Assembly: GCF_901873445.1 (NCBI RefSeq)
Contig: NZ_CABFLN010000008.1
Location: forward strand, 1-48,183
Length of the DNA stretch: 48,183 nucleotides
Direction of reading: 5' to 3'
Source of the DNA: Gemella haemolysans
Lineage (GTDB): Bacteria > Bacillota > Bacilli > Staphylococcales > Gemellaceae
The position numbers were made by a program, and so were the translations under genes. Below, one piece after another: positions 17,551 to 26,223 of this stretch; the first letter of the stretch is position 1; the number at the start of each line of letters is the position of its first letter. The notes below the pieces were generated by a model. That model was not told the DNA's origin. It saw only the letters and a list, made by a program, of their open reading frames with translations, and searched no databases.

Positions 17551-17777
17551 TGCTTTAACTTTTGATATAATAATGATTATAATAAAATACTTTTTTAAAA
17601 ATAAATTGAATTATTGTGAAAATTGGCGATATAAACTGTAACCATTTTAACAAAAATATTATATTCTAGAATATAAAATAAAATTTCATTAAATGATATA
17701 CATTATCAATTAAATGAAGTTAATTAGAAATGCTTTCTGAAATTTTTCAAAAATAACAATAAAATTTCAGAAAATTA

Positions 17778-17806
17778 TTTACAAAATACAAATCTTCTAG
17801 TATAAT
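17778..17806 (+). promoter_or_regulatory. Promoter of the amino acid permease
   Basis: TTTACA (17778-17783) and TATAAT (17801-17806) are separated by 17 bp. Confidence 0.82.
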
Positions 17807-17852
17807 CTATATTTATATACTTATAATATAATTTTAAGAAAGGATGAAGAAA

Positions 17853-19295
17853 ATGACAGATTCAAAAATGGAAAGAAAGTTACAAGCTCGCCATATTAGT
17901 ATGATTGCTATAGGTGGATGTATAGGTACAGGATTATTTATGGCAAGTGGAGCAGTTGTTAGTAAAGCAGGTTCGTATGGAGCAGTTCTTACTTATGCAT
18001 TAATCGGTGTTATTATTTACTTTTTAATGGCATCAATAGGAGAATTAGCAACATTTTATCCAGTTTCAGGTTCTTTTGGAGCTTATGCTACACGTTTTAT
18101 AGATCCTGGTGTTGGATTTGGAGTTGGTTGGTTGTTTTGGATACTATGGATATTAGTAGCTAGTGTTGATATTATTACACTATCGAAGATATTACATTAT
18201 TGGGAATTCTTTAGACAATTTTCAACATTTTCTATATGTATAGTGTTTTTAGTTTTATTATATTTATTAAATTTAGTAAGTGTTAAAGTTTTTGGTGAAG
18301 TTGAATATTGGATAACAATCATTAAAGTATTGACTGTTATAGCATTCTTAATAGTAGGAGCTGCAATCATTTTTGGAGTTACTGGAAATAGCGAAGCTGG
18401 TATTCATACATTCATCCAAAATGGTGAAAAAACAAGTAGTGCCGGAGCGTTAGGTTTATTTGGAGTTTTATCTACAGCGGCTTTCTCATTTGGAGGAACA
18501 GAGGTAGTTGCAGTTACAGCTGGTGAATCACCTAATCCGAAAGAAACAATGCCAAAAGCTGTAAAACAAGTATTCTGGAGAATATTAATATTCTATATTG
18601 CTACAATGTTAATTATATCTTCGATCGTTTCAGCAAATGATCCTAGACTATTAGACACAAACAATGTTACTGCATCACCATTTACTATTGTTTTCCAAAA
18701 TATTGGATTAGAAATAGCAGCTGTAATTATGAATGCTGTAATACTTACATCGGTATTATCAGCAGCAAATTCAGGTATGTATGTTTCAAGTAGACAATTA
18801 TTCTCATTAAGTTCACATGATTACGGACCAAAAGTATTTAAGAAATTGAATAGTAATTCAATTCCTGTATTTGCTTTAACAGTATCTGCATTATTTATGG
18901 TTCTTTGTTTCATATTTGAAAAACTTAATCCAAGTGGTTACTACATGTTATTATCAATGGTAGGAATTATAGTAATGATTATTTGGATGGTATCATTAGT
19001 TTCGCAAATTCGTCTACGTAAAGCGATTGCTAAACAAGGGAAAAAAGCTGAGGAAGTATTACCGTATACATCGAAAACTGGAGTTGTAGGTTCTTACATT
19101 GCATTACTATCATTTGCCACAATAATTTTACTTCAATTAGTTTCAGATTATGCAACTGGTGGTTTTGTAAAAATGTCGTACAACTTAGTTTGTCCAGCGA
19201 TTGGTGTACTAATGTATTTAACATTTAAAGTAGTTACAAAACGAAAATTTGTAAAACTTGAGGAAATGGATATTCATCCATATAAAGAAAAATAA
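17853..19295 (+). CDS. Amino acid permease of the APC family (LysP-like)
   Basis: Twelve-segment amino acid:proton symporter. The N-terminal signature RHISMIAIGGCIGTGLFMASGAVVSKAG is the consensus of the AAT group of the APC superfamily, followed by FGGTEVVAVTAGESPNP in the middle region. Closest recognisable members transport lysine or other amino acids; the substrate cannot be fixed from sequence. The start at 17853 is chosen because AAAGGATG lies 6 bases before it; the ATG at 17844 overlaps that site. About 481 residues. It has its own promoter and terminator, so it is a single-gene unit. Confidence 0.92.
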   Translation: MTDSKMERKLQARHISMIAIGGCIGTGLFMASGAVVSKAGSYGAVLTYALIGVIIYFLMASIGELATFYPVSGSFGAYATRFIDPGVGFGVGWLFWILWILVASVDIITLSKILHYWEFFRQFSTFSICIVFLVLLYLLNLVSVKVFGEVEYWITIIKVLTVIAFLIVGAAIIFGVTGNSEAGIHTFIQNGEKTSSAGALGLFGVLSTAAFSFGGTEVVAVTAGESPNPKETMPKAVKQVFWRILIFYIATMLIISSIVSANDPRLLDTNNVTASPFTIVFQNIGLEIAAVIMNAVILTSVLSAANSGMYVSSRQLFSLSSHDYGPKVFKKLNSNSIPVFALTVSALFMVLCFIFEKLNPSGYYMLLSMVGIIVMIIWMVSLVSQIRLRKAIAKQGKKAEEVLPYTSKTGVVGSYIALLSFATIILLQLVSDYATGGFVKMSYNLVCPAIGVLMYLTFKVVTKRKFVKLEEMDIHPYKEK

Positions 19296-19303
19296 TATTA
19301 ATA

Positions 19304-19353
19304 TTTACTCTCTCTATCTAAGGATTAAACAAAGATAGAGAGAGTAATTTTTA
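19304..19353 (+). terminator. Terminator after the permease
   Basis: TTACTCTCTCTATCT pairs with AGATAGAGAGAGTAA (19333-19347), a 15-bp stem followed by T residues. Confidence 0.9.
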
Positions 19354-19444
19354 TGTGTTATATTTTTTATTGATTCGTAAAATGTGGTAAATGATTACGG
19401 TTTATGATAAAATTGTACATAAGAAACTTAATGGAGTTGATATT

Positions 19445-20059
19445 GTGAATATAGGAATTACGGGAAGTATAGCATGTGGAAAAAGTACAGTATCAAATTA
19501 TCTGAGGGATAAAGGATATACTATAATTGATGCTGATATATTAGGTCATACTGCACTAACTGATGATGAAGTGAGAGAAAAACTTGAGAAACGTTTTGGT
19601 TTAAGGATTATTGAGAATAATGAGATAAGCCGTGAAAAACTAGGGAAATTAGTCTTTGGCAATGAGGAGAATTTAAAAATACTTAATAGTATTGTACATC
19701 CTTATATAAGAAAACAAATTTTACAATTACAAGAAATACATAGAGATGAACGATTAGTTTTTTTAGATATAGCACTCTTGTTTGAAGCTGGCTTTGAAGA
19801 TTTAGTTGAAAAGATAATAGTAGTTCATGTAGATGAAAAAATACAATTAAATAGATTGATGAATCGAAATTCTCTTTCTTCAGAGGGGGCTATGAATAGA
19901 ATAAAAAGTCAAATGAGCTCAAAAGATAAATCAGAGCTTGGCAACTATGTAATTAATAATAGTAACACTAAAGAAGAAACATATAGACAGATTGATTTGA
20001 TAATAGAAGAGTTAGAGAGGGGAATAATAAATAATGACAAATGTATTAGAAATAAGTAA
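19445..20059 (+). CDS. coaE: CoaE, dephospho-CoA kinase
   Basis: Catalyses the last step of coenzyme A synthesis, phosphorylating the ribose 3'-hydroxyl of dephospho-CoA. The P-loop GITGSIACGKST is at the N-terminus, followed by DADILGH, the VFLDIALLFE Walker B-like region and the RLMNR lid segment. The GTG at 19445 gives the usual MNIGITGS start and has GGAG 8 bases before it; the longer frame from 19391 adds an unrelated extension. About 204 residues. Its 3' end overlaps ecsA by 26 bases, so it is the first gene of a coaE-ecsA-ecsB transcript. Confidence 0.94.
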   Translation: MNIGITGSIACGKSTVSNYLRDKGYTIIDADILGHTALTDDEVREKLEKRFGLRIIENNEISREKLGKLVFGNEENLKILNSIVHPYIRKQILQLQEIHRDERLVFLDIALLFEAGFEDLVEKIIVVHVDEKIQLNRLMNRNSLSSEGAMNRIKSQMSSKDKSELGNYVINNSNTKEETYRQIDLIIEELERGIINNDKCIRNK

Positions 20060-20777
20060 TTTAGGTGGAGGTTATAATCGAAGAAAAATTATCGAAGACA
20101 TTAATATCCAAATACCTAAAGGTAGTATAACTGCATTAATTGGTCTTAATGGTGCAGGTAAAAGTACAACTATTAAACATATTTTAGGTTTACTAAGACC
20201 TATTGAAGGTGAAATAAAAGTCAATGGAATAACAATTACTAGGAATAATGAAAAATATAGAAAAAGTATAAGTTATATTCCAGAGTCGCCAGTCTTATAT
20301 GAAGAGCTAACATTAGAAGAACATATTAATCTCACAGCAATGGCTTATGGATTGAATATGGAGGATACTTGGAAAAGAGCTGAAAAATTATTAGATTTAT
20401 TTAAGTTGAAAGATAAGAAAAAGTTCTTTCCCGTACATTTTTCAAAAGGTATGAAGCAAAAAGTTATGATAATTTGTGCTTTTTTAGTAGAACCAAATTT
20501 ATATATAATTGATGAACCATTTTTAGGATTAGATCCTATTGCAATAAACGACCTAATTAACTTAATGTGTGAAAGAAGAGCAGAAGGAGCTAGTATTCTT
20601 ATGTCTACACATATTCTTGCAACAGCAGAAAAATATTGTGATAACTTTGTAATAATTCACGAAGGGAAAATTTTAGCAAATGGTAATTTAGAACAACTAA
20701 GAGCCGAATTCAATATGGCAGGTGCGTCTTTAGATGAAATATATTTATCACTAACAGTGCGAGGAAATAATGAGTAA
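20034..20777 (+). CDS. ecsA: EcsA, ABC transporter ATP-binding protein
   Basis: ATPase of the Ecs transporter, which in Firmicutes affects intramembrane proteolysis, secretion and peptide pheromone handling. It has Walker A GLNGAGKST, the Q-loop region SYIPESPVLYEELT, signature FSKGMKQK (a variant of LSGGQ), Walker B LYIIDEPFLGLDP and the H-loop STHIL. The length of 247 residues is typical. The start lies inside the end of coaE and is preceded by AGAGGGG about 11 bases away. It overlaps ecsB by 8 bases. Confidence 0.93.
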   Translation: MTNVLEISNLGGGYNRRKIIEDINIQIPKGSITALIGLNGAGKSTTIKHILGLLRPIEGEIKVNGITITRNNEKYRKSISYIPESPVLYEELTLEEHINLTAMAYGLNMEDTWKRAEKLLDLFKLKDKKKFFPVHFSKGMKQKVMIICAFLVEPNLYIIDEPFLGLDPIAINDLINLMCERRAEGASILMSTHILATAEKYCDNFVIIHEGKILANGNLEQLRAEFNMAGASLDEIYLSLTVRGNNE

Positions 20778-22008
20778 TATTGAAAATATTTTTTATGACA
20801 GACAAAAGAAAGAGCAAGAGTTAAAGTTAACCTATAGTAAGTACATTTTTAATTCGCACCTTATAATGTTTCTTATTATAGTTTTGGGAGCAGTGCTTAT
20901 AAATTATTCGAAATGGGTTGCTATTGCAAGCAAAGTGGAATTATACTCAGTTTACTTAGCAGCAACTGTTGCCTTTAGTTATTATTTAGTAAGTTCTAAA
21001 ATAAAAACTCATATTAAAGAAGCGGATGCAGTATTTTTATTACCATTAGAAAAATATTATAGAAAAGTTGGGTTGAAAACTGTAATAAACAGTACAATAG
21101 TTCATATAATTACTATTATAATTTTCTATTTTGCTACAAAGCCAATTACTAATCTTATTGGTAATATAGATAGACTAAGTATTTTTATGTTATTAATAGT
21201 AATAATATGGAACAATTTATTAAAATATTTCCAAGTTATTCACTACAAAGAAGTGATTTGGAGTAAACTACTACTATTTATTGTAATCTTTATCCAGTTG
21301 CTAGAGGTGTTTTTTGAGAACACAGCTATTCGTGTTATTTATTTTATTAGTATAATTGTATTAGCGGTATTTACTTTACACATTATGAAAAATGCAGGAA
21401 GTAAAGTAAATGATAAAGATCAAGAAAAATATGTCGTGAACTGGAATCAAGCGGCTGACTATGATAAGCACCGTATGGAAAACTATTTGAAATTTGTAAA
21501 TATGTTTGTTGATGTACCATTGAGTGGGATAAAAGTTGCAAGAAGAAAGTACTTTGATGTGCTACTACCAAAATTAACTAAAGATAATTTTAAAGGAGAA
21601 TATAGTTTTAAATATTATTACTACAGAGTATTCTTAAGGCAAGAAAATACAGTTTACCTAGCATTAAGATTAATGTTATTAGCAGCGCTTGTAATTTTTA
21701 GTTTTAAAAATGCATACGTTAGTGGATTAGCTATCATTTCATATAGTTATTTAACTATTATTCAGCTAGTTCCGTTATATAAACAAATGAGTAATAATAT
21801 TTGGAACAGTATTTTACCAATAAGTGAAAATATAAAAATTAAAAGTTATAAAAAGTTGTTAACTATCGTTATCTTTATAACTACGGTTATTTTAACTGTG
21901 ATTTCTGCATTTTTGACTAGCTTCAGTGGAGTTAATATGGTAGTTATAGTTGGTTCATTAGTTATAGCTAACATAATATCTAAAATTTTTATTGAGAAAG
22001 TTAAATAG
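20770..22008 (+). CDS. ecsB: EcsB, ABC transporter membrane protein
   Basis: Membrane partner of EcsA. The protein is 412 residues with an N-terminal region resembling B. subtilis EcsB (FYDRQKKEQELKLTYSKYIFNSH), then about eight to ten hydrophobic segments (for example LIMFLIIVLGAVLI and LLLFIVIFIQLLEVFF) and a long hydrophilic middle part around residues 215-290. AGGA precedes the ATG, which lies inside the end of ecsA. Gene order and overlap support a two-part transporter; the substrate is not known. Confidence 0.9.
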   Translation: MSNIENIFYDRQKKEQELKLTYSKYIFNSHLIMFLIIVLGAVLINYSKWVAIASKVELYSVYLAATVAFSYYLVSSKIKTHIKEADAVFLLPLEKYYRKVGLKTVINSTIVHIITIIIFYFATKPITNLIGNIDRLSIFMLLIVIIWNNLLKYFQVIHYKEVIWSKLLLFIVIFIQLLEVFFENTAIRVIYFISIIVLAVFTLHIMKNAGSKVNDKDQEKYVVNWNQAADYDKHRMENYLKFVNMFVDVPLSGIKVARRKYFDVLLPKLTKDNFKGEYSFKYYYYRVFLRQENTVYLALRLMLLAALVIFSFKNAYVSGLAIISYSYLTIIQLVPLYKQMSNNIWNSILPISENIKIKSYKKLLTIVIFITTVILTVISAFLTSFSGVNMVVIVGSLVIANIISKIFIEKVK

Positions 22009-22019
22009 AAGGATGTAAC

Positions 22020-23420
22020 ATGAAAAATATAGCAATTATAGGAGGGGATTTATCGGGAGTTAGCTGTGCTTACTTTCTAGATAAGTTTTCAGGAGTAAAC
22101 TCAAAAAAGTTTAATATTGACCTAATTGAAAGAGATTTAGAATTTGCAAATGACAGATTTGGAAAATTTCAAATTGGGCAAGAAATCTATGATAATGGAT
22201 GGCATAATTCAATTAGTGAACAAGGTGTATTATTTTATCTAATGATAGAACTTGGCTTACATAGATATTTAATTAAGAGTGGAGCAACGAAAAAGGTATT
22301 TTTTACAAGTGAAGGAATTAAATATTTACCAGAAAAAATGCTTTATGGTTTACCACTTGACAAAAGAGAATTGTTAATGTCTGATTTATTCACATTTAAA
22401 GAAAAATTATCTATCTTATATAATATGTATAATACCTTAGAAGATGAAGACATTAAAGAATTAACAGTTGAAGAATTTTTTAGAGCTGTTGTTAATGAGA
22501 AAATCTATGATAAACTAATAGAACCATTGTTAACAAGTTACTATGCTAGCGATATTTCAAATCAAAGTATGGTAAGTTTGATGCCAGAATTGTCATTTTT
22601 AACAATTCAAAAAGAAGATATTAATAAAGTGCTTGAAGAAATGTATAATAGAAATGTTATTGATAATATTACAGTAGGAGCAGATTATCGATTAAAATTC
22701 ACTCTGAAATCTTTTATAGAAACACTAGAATCAAATTTCTCAGATAAAGTATTTTTAGAGTTAAATAGAAAAGTTGAAAAAATTGAAAAACGAGGGGATA
22801 AATATTTAGTTCATTCAAATGGTAGTATTTACTATTATGATTATATAGTATTAACCTTGAATCAAAAGAATTTTTTACCGTGGTTTAAGGATGATGAAAA
22901 AATTTCTGAGTTTTATTCAGATATGGATTATGTATCGAATATAGTTGTAACTCTAGTTTATAAGAGAGAGGATCTACATATTAATCGTGAAATAGGTGAA
23001 ATAATTTTCCCGAAAAACGAAAGTGAGTATGTTACAAAATTAGAATACGTAAGTAATAAGTGGATAGATATAAAAATGAGTGGTATTCAAATCGTAAGAG
23101 CTTATATTAGTAGAGAAGAAGCTGTTATGAAACTCATGGATAAAACTGATGATGAGATTAAAGAAATTGTTGAAAAAGAAATTATTAAAGTACATGGAGT
23201 AGTAGGAAATGTTAATAAGTATTATATTAGTAGAATAAAAGATAATTATCGCTTTTGCTGTAGAGAATATAATAAAAGAATTAATGAGTTTGATGAGTAT
23301 ATGAAAAAACAATATCCTAATGTTTTTATAATAGGTAAATCAAAAAAAGGGACAACATTAGAAAATACAGTGCTAGAAGCCAAAGAAATAGCAAAAGAAA
23401 TTCTAGAAAATATAAGATAA
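22020..23420 (+). CDS. Diverged HemY/CgoX-like FAD-binding protein
   Basis: A 466-residue protein with the layout of the HemY group of porphyrinogen oxidases (amino-oxidase fold): N-terminal dinucleotide motif IAIIGGDLSGVSCAYFL, a second FAD segment near LIERDLEFANDRFGKFQIG, IEPLLTSYYASDISNQSM in the middle, and a C-terminal IIGKSKKGTTLENTVLEAKEIAKEI. Key parts are degraded: the dinucleotide motif reads GGDLSG instead of GGGISG, the family GPDSF segment reads NGWHNSI, and the C-terminal G-N-S-Y-x-G-V is changed. In Staphylococcus and Bacillus the ecs genes lie near hemE-hemH-hemY; here only this gene remains behind ecsB, 11 bases away. It may be repurposed or decaying, though the frame is open. 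Confidence 0.75.
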   Translation: MKNIAIIGGDLSGVSCAYFLDKFSGVNSKKFNIDLIERDLEFANDRFGKFQIGQEIYDNGWHNSISEQGVLFYLMIELGLHRYLIKSGATKKVFFTSEGIKYLPEKMLYGLPLDKRELLMSDLFTFKEKLSILYNMYNTLEDEDIKELTVEEFFRAVVNEKIYDKLIEPLLTSYYASDISNQSMVSLMPELSFLTIQKEDINKVLEEMYNRNVIDNITVGADYRLKFTLKSFIETLESNFSDKVFLELNRKVEKIEKRGDKYLVHSNGSIYYYDYIVLTLNQKNFLPWFKDDEKISEFYSDMDYVSNIVVTLVYKREDLHINREIGEIIFPKNESEYVTKLEYVSNKWIDIKMSGIQIVRAYISREEAVMKLMDKTDDEIKEIVEKEIIKVHGVVGNVNKYYISRIKDNYRFCCREYNKRINEFDEYMKKQYPNVFIIGKSKKGTTLENTVLEAKEIAKEILENIR

Positions 23421-23451
23421 GAAGGGACGTACCAAGTACGAGGATAAAAAA

Positions 23452-24876
23452 ATGAAATTTAACACAAACAAACTAGAAGGTGTAAAAGTATCACCAATAT
23501 TTGAAAATGAAAATTATGACAGCAAACTTTTAGAATACACAAAATCAAAAGAATTATTTCTAGGAAAGTTTAATGAAATATATGTGAATTTACCATATAA
23601 CGGAGAAAAAGAAATATTAATAGGATTAGGAAAAAGAAATGAGTTAGAAGAGGATAAAGTTCGTGAATTATTCTTTAAGCTAGTTAAAGTATTAGCAAAA
23701 CACAAAGAGTTTGAAGCTCAAATTACTTTACCAAAACTAGAAAATATCCCAACTCAAAATATAGTGAATGCTGCAGTAGAAGGAGCATTGCACGCTACTT
23801 ACAAATTTGATAAGTATAAATCAGATAGAAAAGACTTTCCAGAAATTACCATTAACTTAGCAACAGAGGAAAAACTAGATAATATTGAAGATGTAGTTAA
23901 CGAAGCTTTTGATATTATAAGTGGTGTATTTTTTGCTCGTGATTTAGTAAATGAAAGAGCGGAGTATTTATATCCAGAAACACTTGCTAATATAGCTAGT
24001 AAAGAATTATCTGCTTTAGGTGCAGAAGTTGAAGTTTATGATGAAAAGCAATGTGAAGAATTAGGATTAAAAGGCTTATTAGCTGTAGGACGTGCATCTG
24101 ATAGGAAACCAAGATTTATTGTTATGAAGTACTTAAATAATCCAGAAGAAAGTGAAGTAGTCGGACTAGTAGGTAAAGGTGTGACTTATGATACAGGTGG
24201 TTATTCAATTAAACAAACAGCCAATAGTATGGACATAATGCATTGTGATATGGGTGGAGCTGGAACAGTTATTGGCACAATGAAACTAATTGCTACAAGA
24301 AAATTAAAAACAAATGTTATTGCTCTTGTAGGTGCTTGTGAAAACATGATTGCTGGTGGTTCATATAAACCAGGTGATGTCATTTCAACTTTATCAGGAA
24401 AAACAGTAGAAGTGGCAAATACTGATGCTGAAGGACGTATTACTCTTGCAGATTCGGTTTACTATGCTACAGAAAAACTAAAAGTTAATAAAGTTATTGA
24501 TTTAGCAACACTTACTGGAGCATGTTTAGTTGCATTAGGAGAGTTTTATACTGGAGCTGTGACAAACAACCAAGAATTTTATAATGAACTGAGCGAAGCG
24601 GCTAAGCAAGCAGGAGAAAGAGTATGGCAAATGCCAGTGGATAATAGTTTTAGAAGATTGAACAAATCATCAGTAGCTGATGTCAAAAATACAGGTGGGA
24701 GACTTGGGGGAACTATAACTGCGGGATTATTTATTGAGAATTTCGTAGCGAATAATGTTCCATGGATTCACCTAGATATTGCAGGAACAGCATATCTATC
24801 AAAAGGTGAAAAATATCTTCCAAAAGGTGCTACAGGAGTTCATGTTAAAACATTATATAATTTATTAAATAAATAA
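23452..24876 (+). CDS. pepA: Leucyl aminopeptidase, M17 family
   Basis: Cytosolic, two-metal aminopeptidase that removes N-terminal residues from peptides. The catalytic C-terminal domain has VGKGVTYDTGGYSIK (Lys and Asp metal ligands), the signature NTDAEGRITLADS with the catalytic Arg, and the AGTAYLSKGEKYLPKGATGV end. At 474 residues it has the full N-terminal macro-like domain. GAGGA precedes the ATG. It follows the HemY-like gene by 31 bases and is likely the last gene of that transcript; no clear terminator was seen after it. Confidence 0.95.
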   Translation: MKFNTNKLEGVKVSPIFENENYDSKLLEYTKSKELFLGKFNEIYVNLPYNGEKEILIGLGKRNELEEDKVRELFFKLVKVLAKHKEFEAQITLPKLENIPTQNIVNAAVEGALHATYKFDKYKSDRKDFPEITINLATEEKLDNIEDVVNEAFDIISGVFFARDLVNERAEYLYPETLANIASKELSALGAEVEVYDEKQCEELGLKGLLAVGRASDRKPRFIVMKYLNNPEESEVVGLVGKGVTYDTGGYSIKQTANSMDIMHCDMGGAGTVIGTMKLIATRKLKTNVIALVGACENMIAGGSYKPGDVISTLSGKTVEVANTDAEGRITLADSVYYATEKLKVNKVIDLATLTGACLVALGEFYTGAVTNNQEFYNELSEAAKQAGERVWQMPVDNSFRRLNKSSVADVKNTGGRLGGTITAGLFIENFVANNVPWIHLDIAGTAYLSKGEKYLPKGATGVHVKTLYNLLNK

Positions 24877-24940
24877 TAAGTTACATCAAAAGAAGATATA
24901 GATAAAAATTAGAAAAAATATTAAAAATTCAAATTTTTAC

Positions 24941-24969
24941 TTGACAAGAAAATATTAAAGGTGTAAAAT
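24941..24969 (+). promoter_or_regulatory. Promoter of the T-box controlled ABC transporter
   Basis: TTGACA (24941-24946) and TAAAAT (24964-24969) with a 17-bp spacer. The predicted leader is about 400 bases long and holds two T-box modules. Confidence 0.85.
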
Positions 24970-24990
24970 AGTTAACAATAAAACAAAACC

Positions 24991-25211
24991 TTAGAAAAGA
25001 ATAGTAATTTGGTAAAAAATTTTTAGCGAGCTAACGTTGGTGTGAGGTTAGTAATTTTTCTAGATGAACGCACTTTTTAGGCAATTATTAAATAATTGGT
25101 AACTCTGCCTTAAAGAGATTGAGTGGGTATACTAAATACCAAGAAAAGTGGCAACGCGGAATTGATTTCGTCTTTTTATAGTTTCTTAGGAAATTATAAA
25201 AAGACTTTTTT
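24991..25211 (+). promoter_or_regulatory. T-box riboswitch, module 1 (complete)
   Basis: Stem I is recognisable: AAAAG (base), the S-turn AGTA (25003-25006), ATTTGG (25007-25012) pairing with CTAGAT (25060-25065), the distal GGTGTGAGG (25039-25047), then GAAC (25066-25069) and GCAC. By the usual register (GAA-N-codon) the specifier is GCA (25070-25072, Ala); CGC (Arg) is one base off. Stem III is GGTAT/ATACC (25126-25140). The T-box AAAGTGGCAACGCGG is at 25145-25159. The terminator GTCTTTTTATA/TATAAAAAGAC with six T is at 25170-25211. Uncharged tRNA would stabilise the antiterminator and allow read-through. Confidence 0.88.
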
Positions 25212-25335
25212 ATTTATCTCGTGAAGTTACACAGACCATGGACTGTATTTCTATTATTAAGTATACCAAAAAGAGTGGCACCGCGAAATTTCGTCTCTTT
25301 GTAGCTAGGTTTACTAGTGGCAAAGGGATTTTTTA
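25212..25335 (+). promoter_or_regulatory. T-box riboswitch, module 2 (no recognisable Stem I)
   Basis: A second T-box sequence, AGAGTGGCACCGCG (25272-25285), is followed by its own terminator: CTCTTTG pairs with CAAAGGG, with inner CTAG/CTAG and six T (25294-25335). Only about 60 bases lie between the first terminator and this T-box. They hold a small palindrome (CAG-A-CCATGG-A-CTG) and a GTAT/ATAC stem but no S-turn, specifier loop or distal loop. The second decision module seems to lack its own codon reader. AAGGAG and the lipoprotein gene follow. Confidence 0.8.
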
Positions 25336-25382
25336 TTTATAATTATTCTTTTTTAAAATTTAAAACATAAGGAGACAGGACA

Positions 25383-26204
25383 ATGAAAAAATTATTATTA
25401 TTCATTACATCAATTATCACAGTCGTAACATTAACAGCATGCTCAAGTAGCAGCACAAAAACAAAATCACAAGAACTTAAAGATAAAGGTAAAATTGTTT
25501 TAGGAGTATCACCAGACTATCCACCATATGAGTTTCTAACTACAGAAAATGGTAACAAAAAAGTTGTAGGTGCAGATATCTATTTAGCAGAGCAAGTTGC
25601 TAAAAAGCTAGGAGTTCAAGTTGAAATTCAAGAAATGGCATTCGATTCTTTAATTGCGGCTTTAAATGCTAATAAAGTTGATATGGTAATTTCTGGAGTT
25701 AATCCAACTGAGGAAAGAAAAAAAGCTGTTGACTTCTCAGATGTTTATTACACAAGTAAAGGTATTTTTGTAGTAAATAAAGACAGCGAAGAAATTAAAT
25801 CAGTAGATGACTTAAAAAATAAAAAAATCGGTGTTCAAAAAGGTTCAACTTATGAAACTTACGCTAAAGAACAACTAAAAATGGATGAGAAAAATATCCA
25901 AGCTTTAACTGACGTGCCAAGCTTACTACAAGATTTAAAAAATAAAAAAATTGATGTAGTATTAATACCAGATGATGTTGCTAAAATCGCTATGAATAAA
26001 TACACAGATATCAAAATTAGTACATTCACTGCAGAAAATGATCCAGAAGCAACGGGTATGGCAATAGCATTCAAAAAAGGACAAGGCGATAGCAATAAAG
26101 AATTATTAGAAAAAGTTAATGCAGTAATTAAAGAAATTCAAGAACAAAAAGCATTTGAAAAAGAACTTGATAAATATGCTAAAGTTGCTGCACAAAGTGA
26201 ATAA
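25383..26204 (+). CDS. Amino acid ABC transporter substrate-binding lipoprotein
   Basis: Family 3 extracellular solute-binding protein. The signal peptide ends in the lipobox L17-T-A-C20, so the mature protein is lipid-anchored. Conserved parts: GVSPDYPPYEF, GADIYLAEQVAKKLG, DMVISGVNPTEERKKAVDFSDVYY and KKIGVQKGSTYE. These fit binding proteins for polar or basic amino acids such as arginine (ArtP/YqiX type), but the ligand is not certain. The length of 273 residues is normal. It is first in a three-gene operon under tandem T-box control, so uptake should rise when one particular tRNA is uncharged. Confidence 0.93.
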   Translation: MKKLLLFITSIITVVTLTACSSSSTKTKSQELKDKGKIVLGVSPDYPPYEFLTTENGNKKVVGADIYLAEQVAKKLGVQVEIQEMAFDSLIAALNANKVDMVISGVNPTEERKKAVDFSDVYYTSKGIFVVNKDSEEIKSVDDLKNKKIGVQKGSTYETYAKEQLKMDEKNIQALTDVPSLLQDLKNKKIDVVLIPDDVAKIAMNKYTDIKISTFTAENDPEATGMAIAFKKGQGDSNKELLEKVNAVIKEIQEQKAFEKELDKYAKVAAQSE

Positions 26205-26223
26205 AAGAGAGGTATAAAATAGA

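Noticed and set aside
17551..17777. Riboswitch (lysine or S-box) between the flavoprotein cluster and the permease
   Set aside because: Only AT-rich sequence; none of the conserved riboswitch boxes is present.
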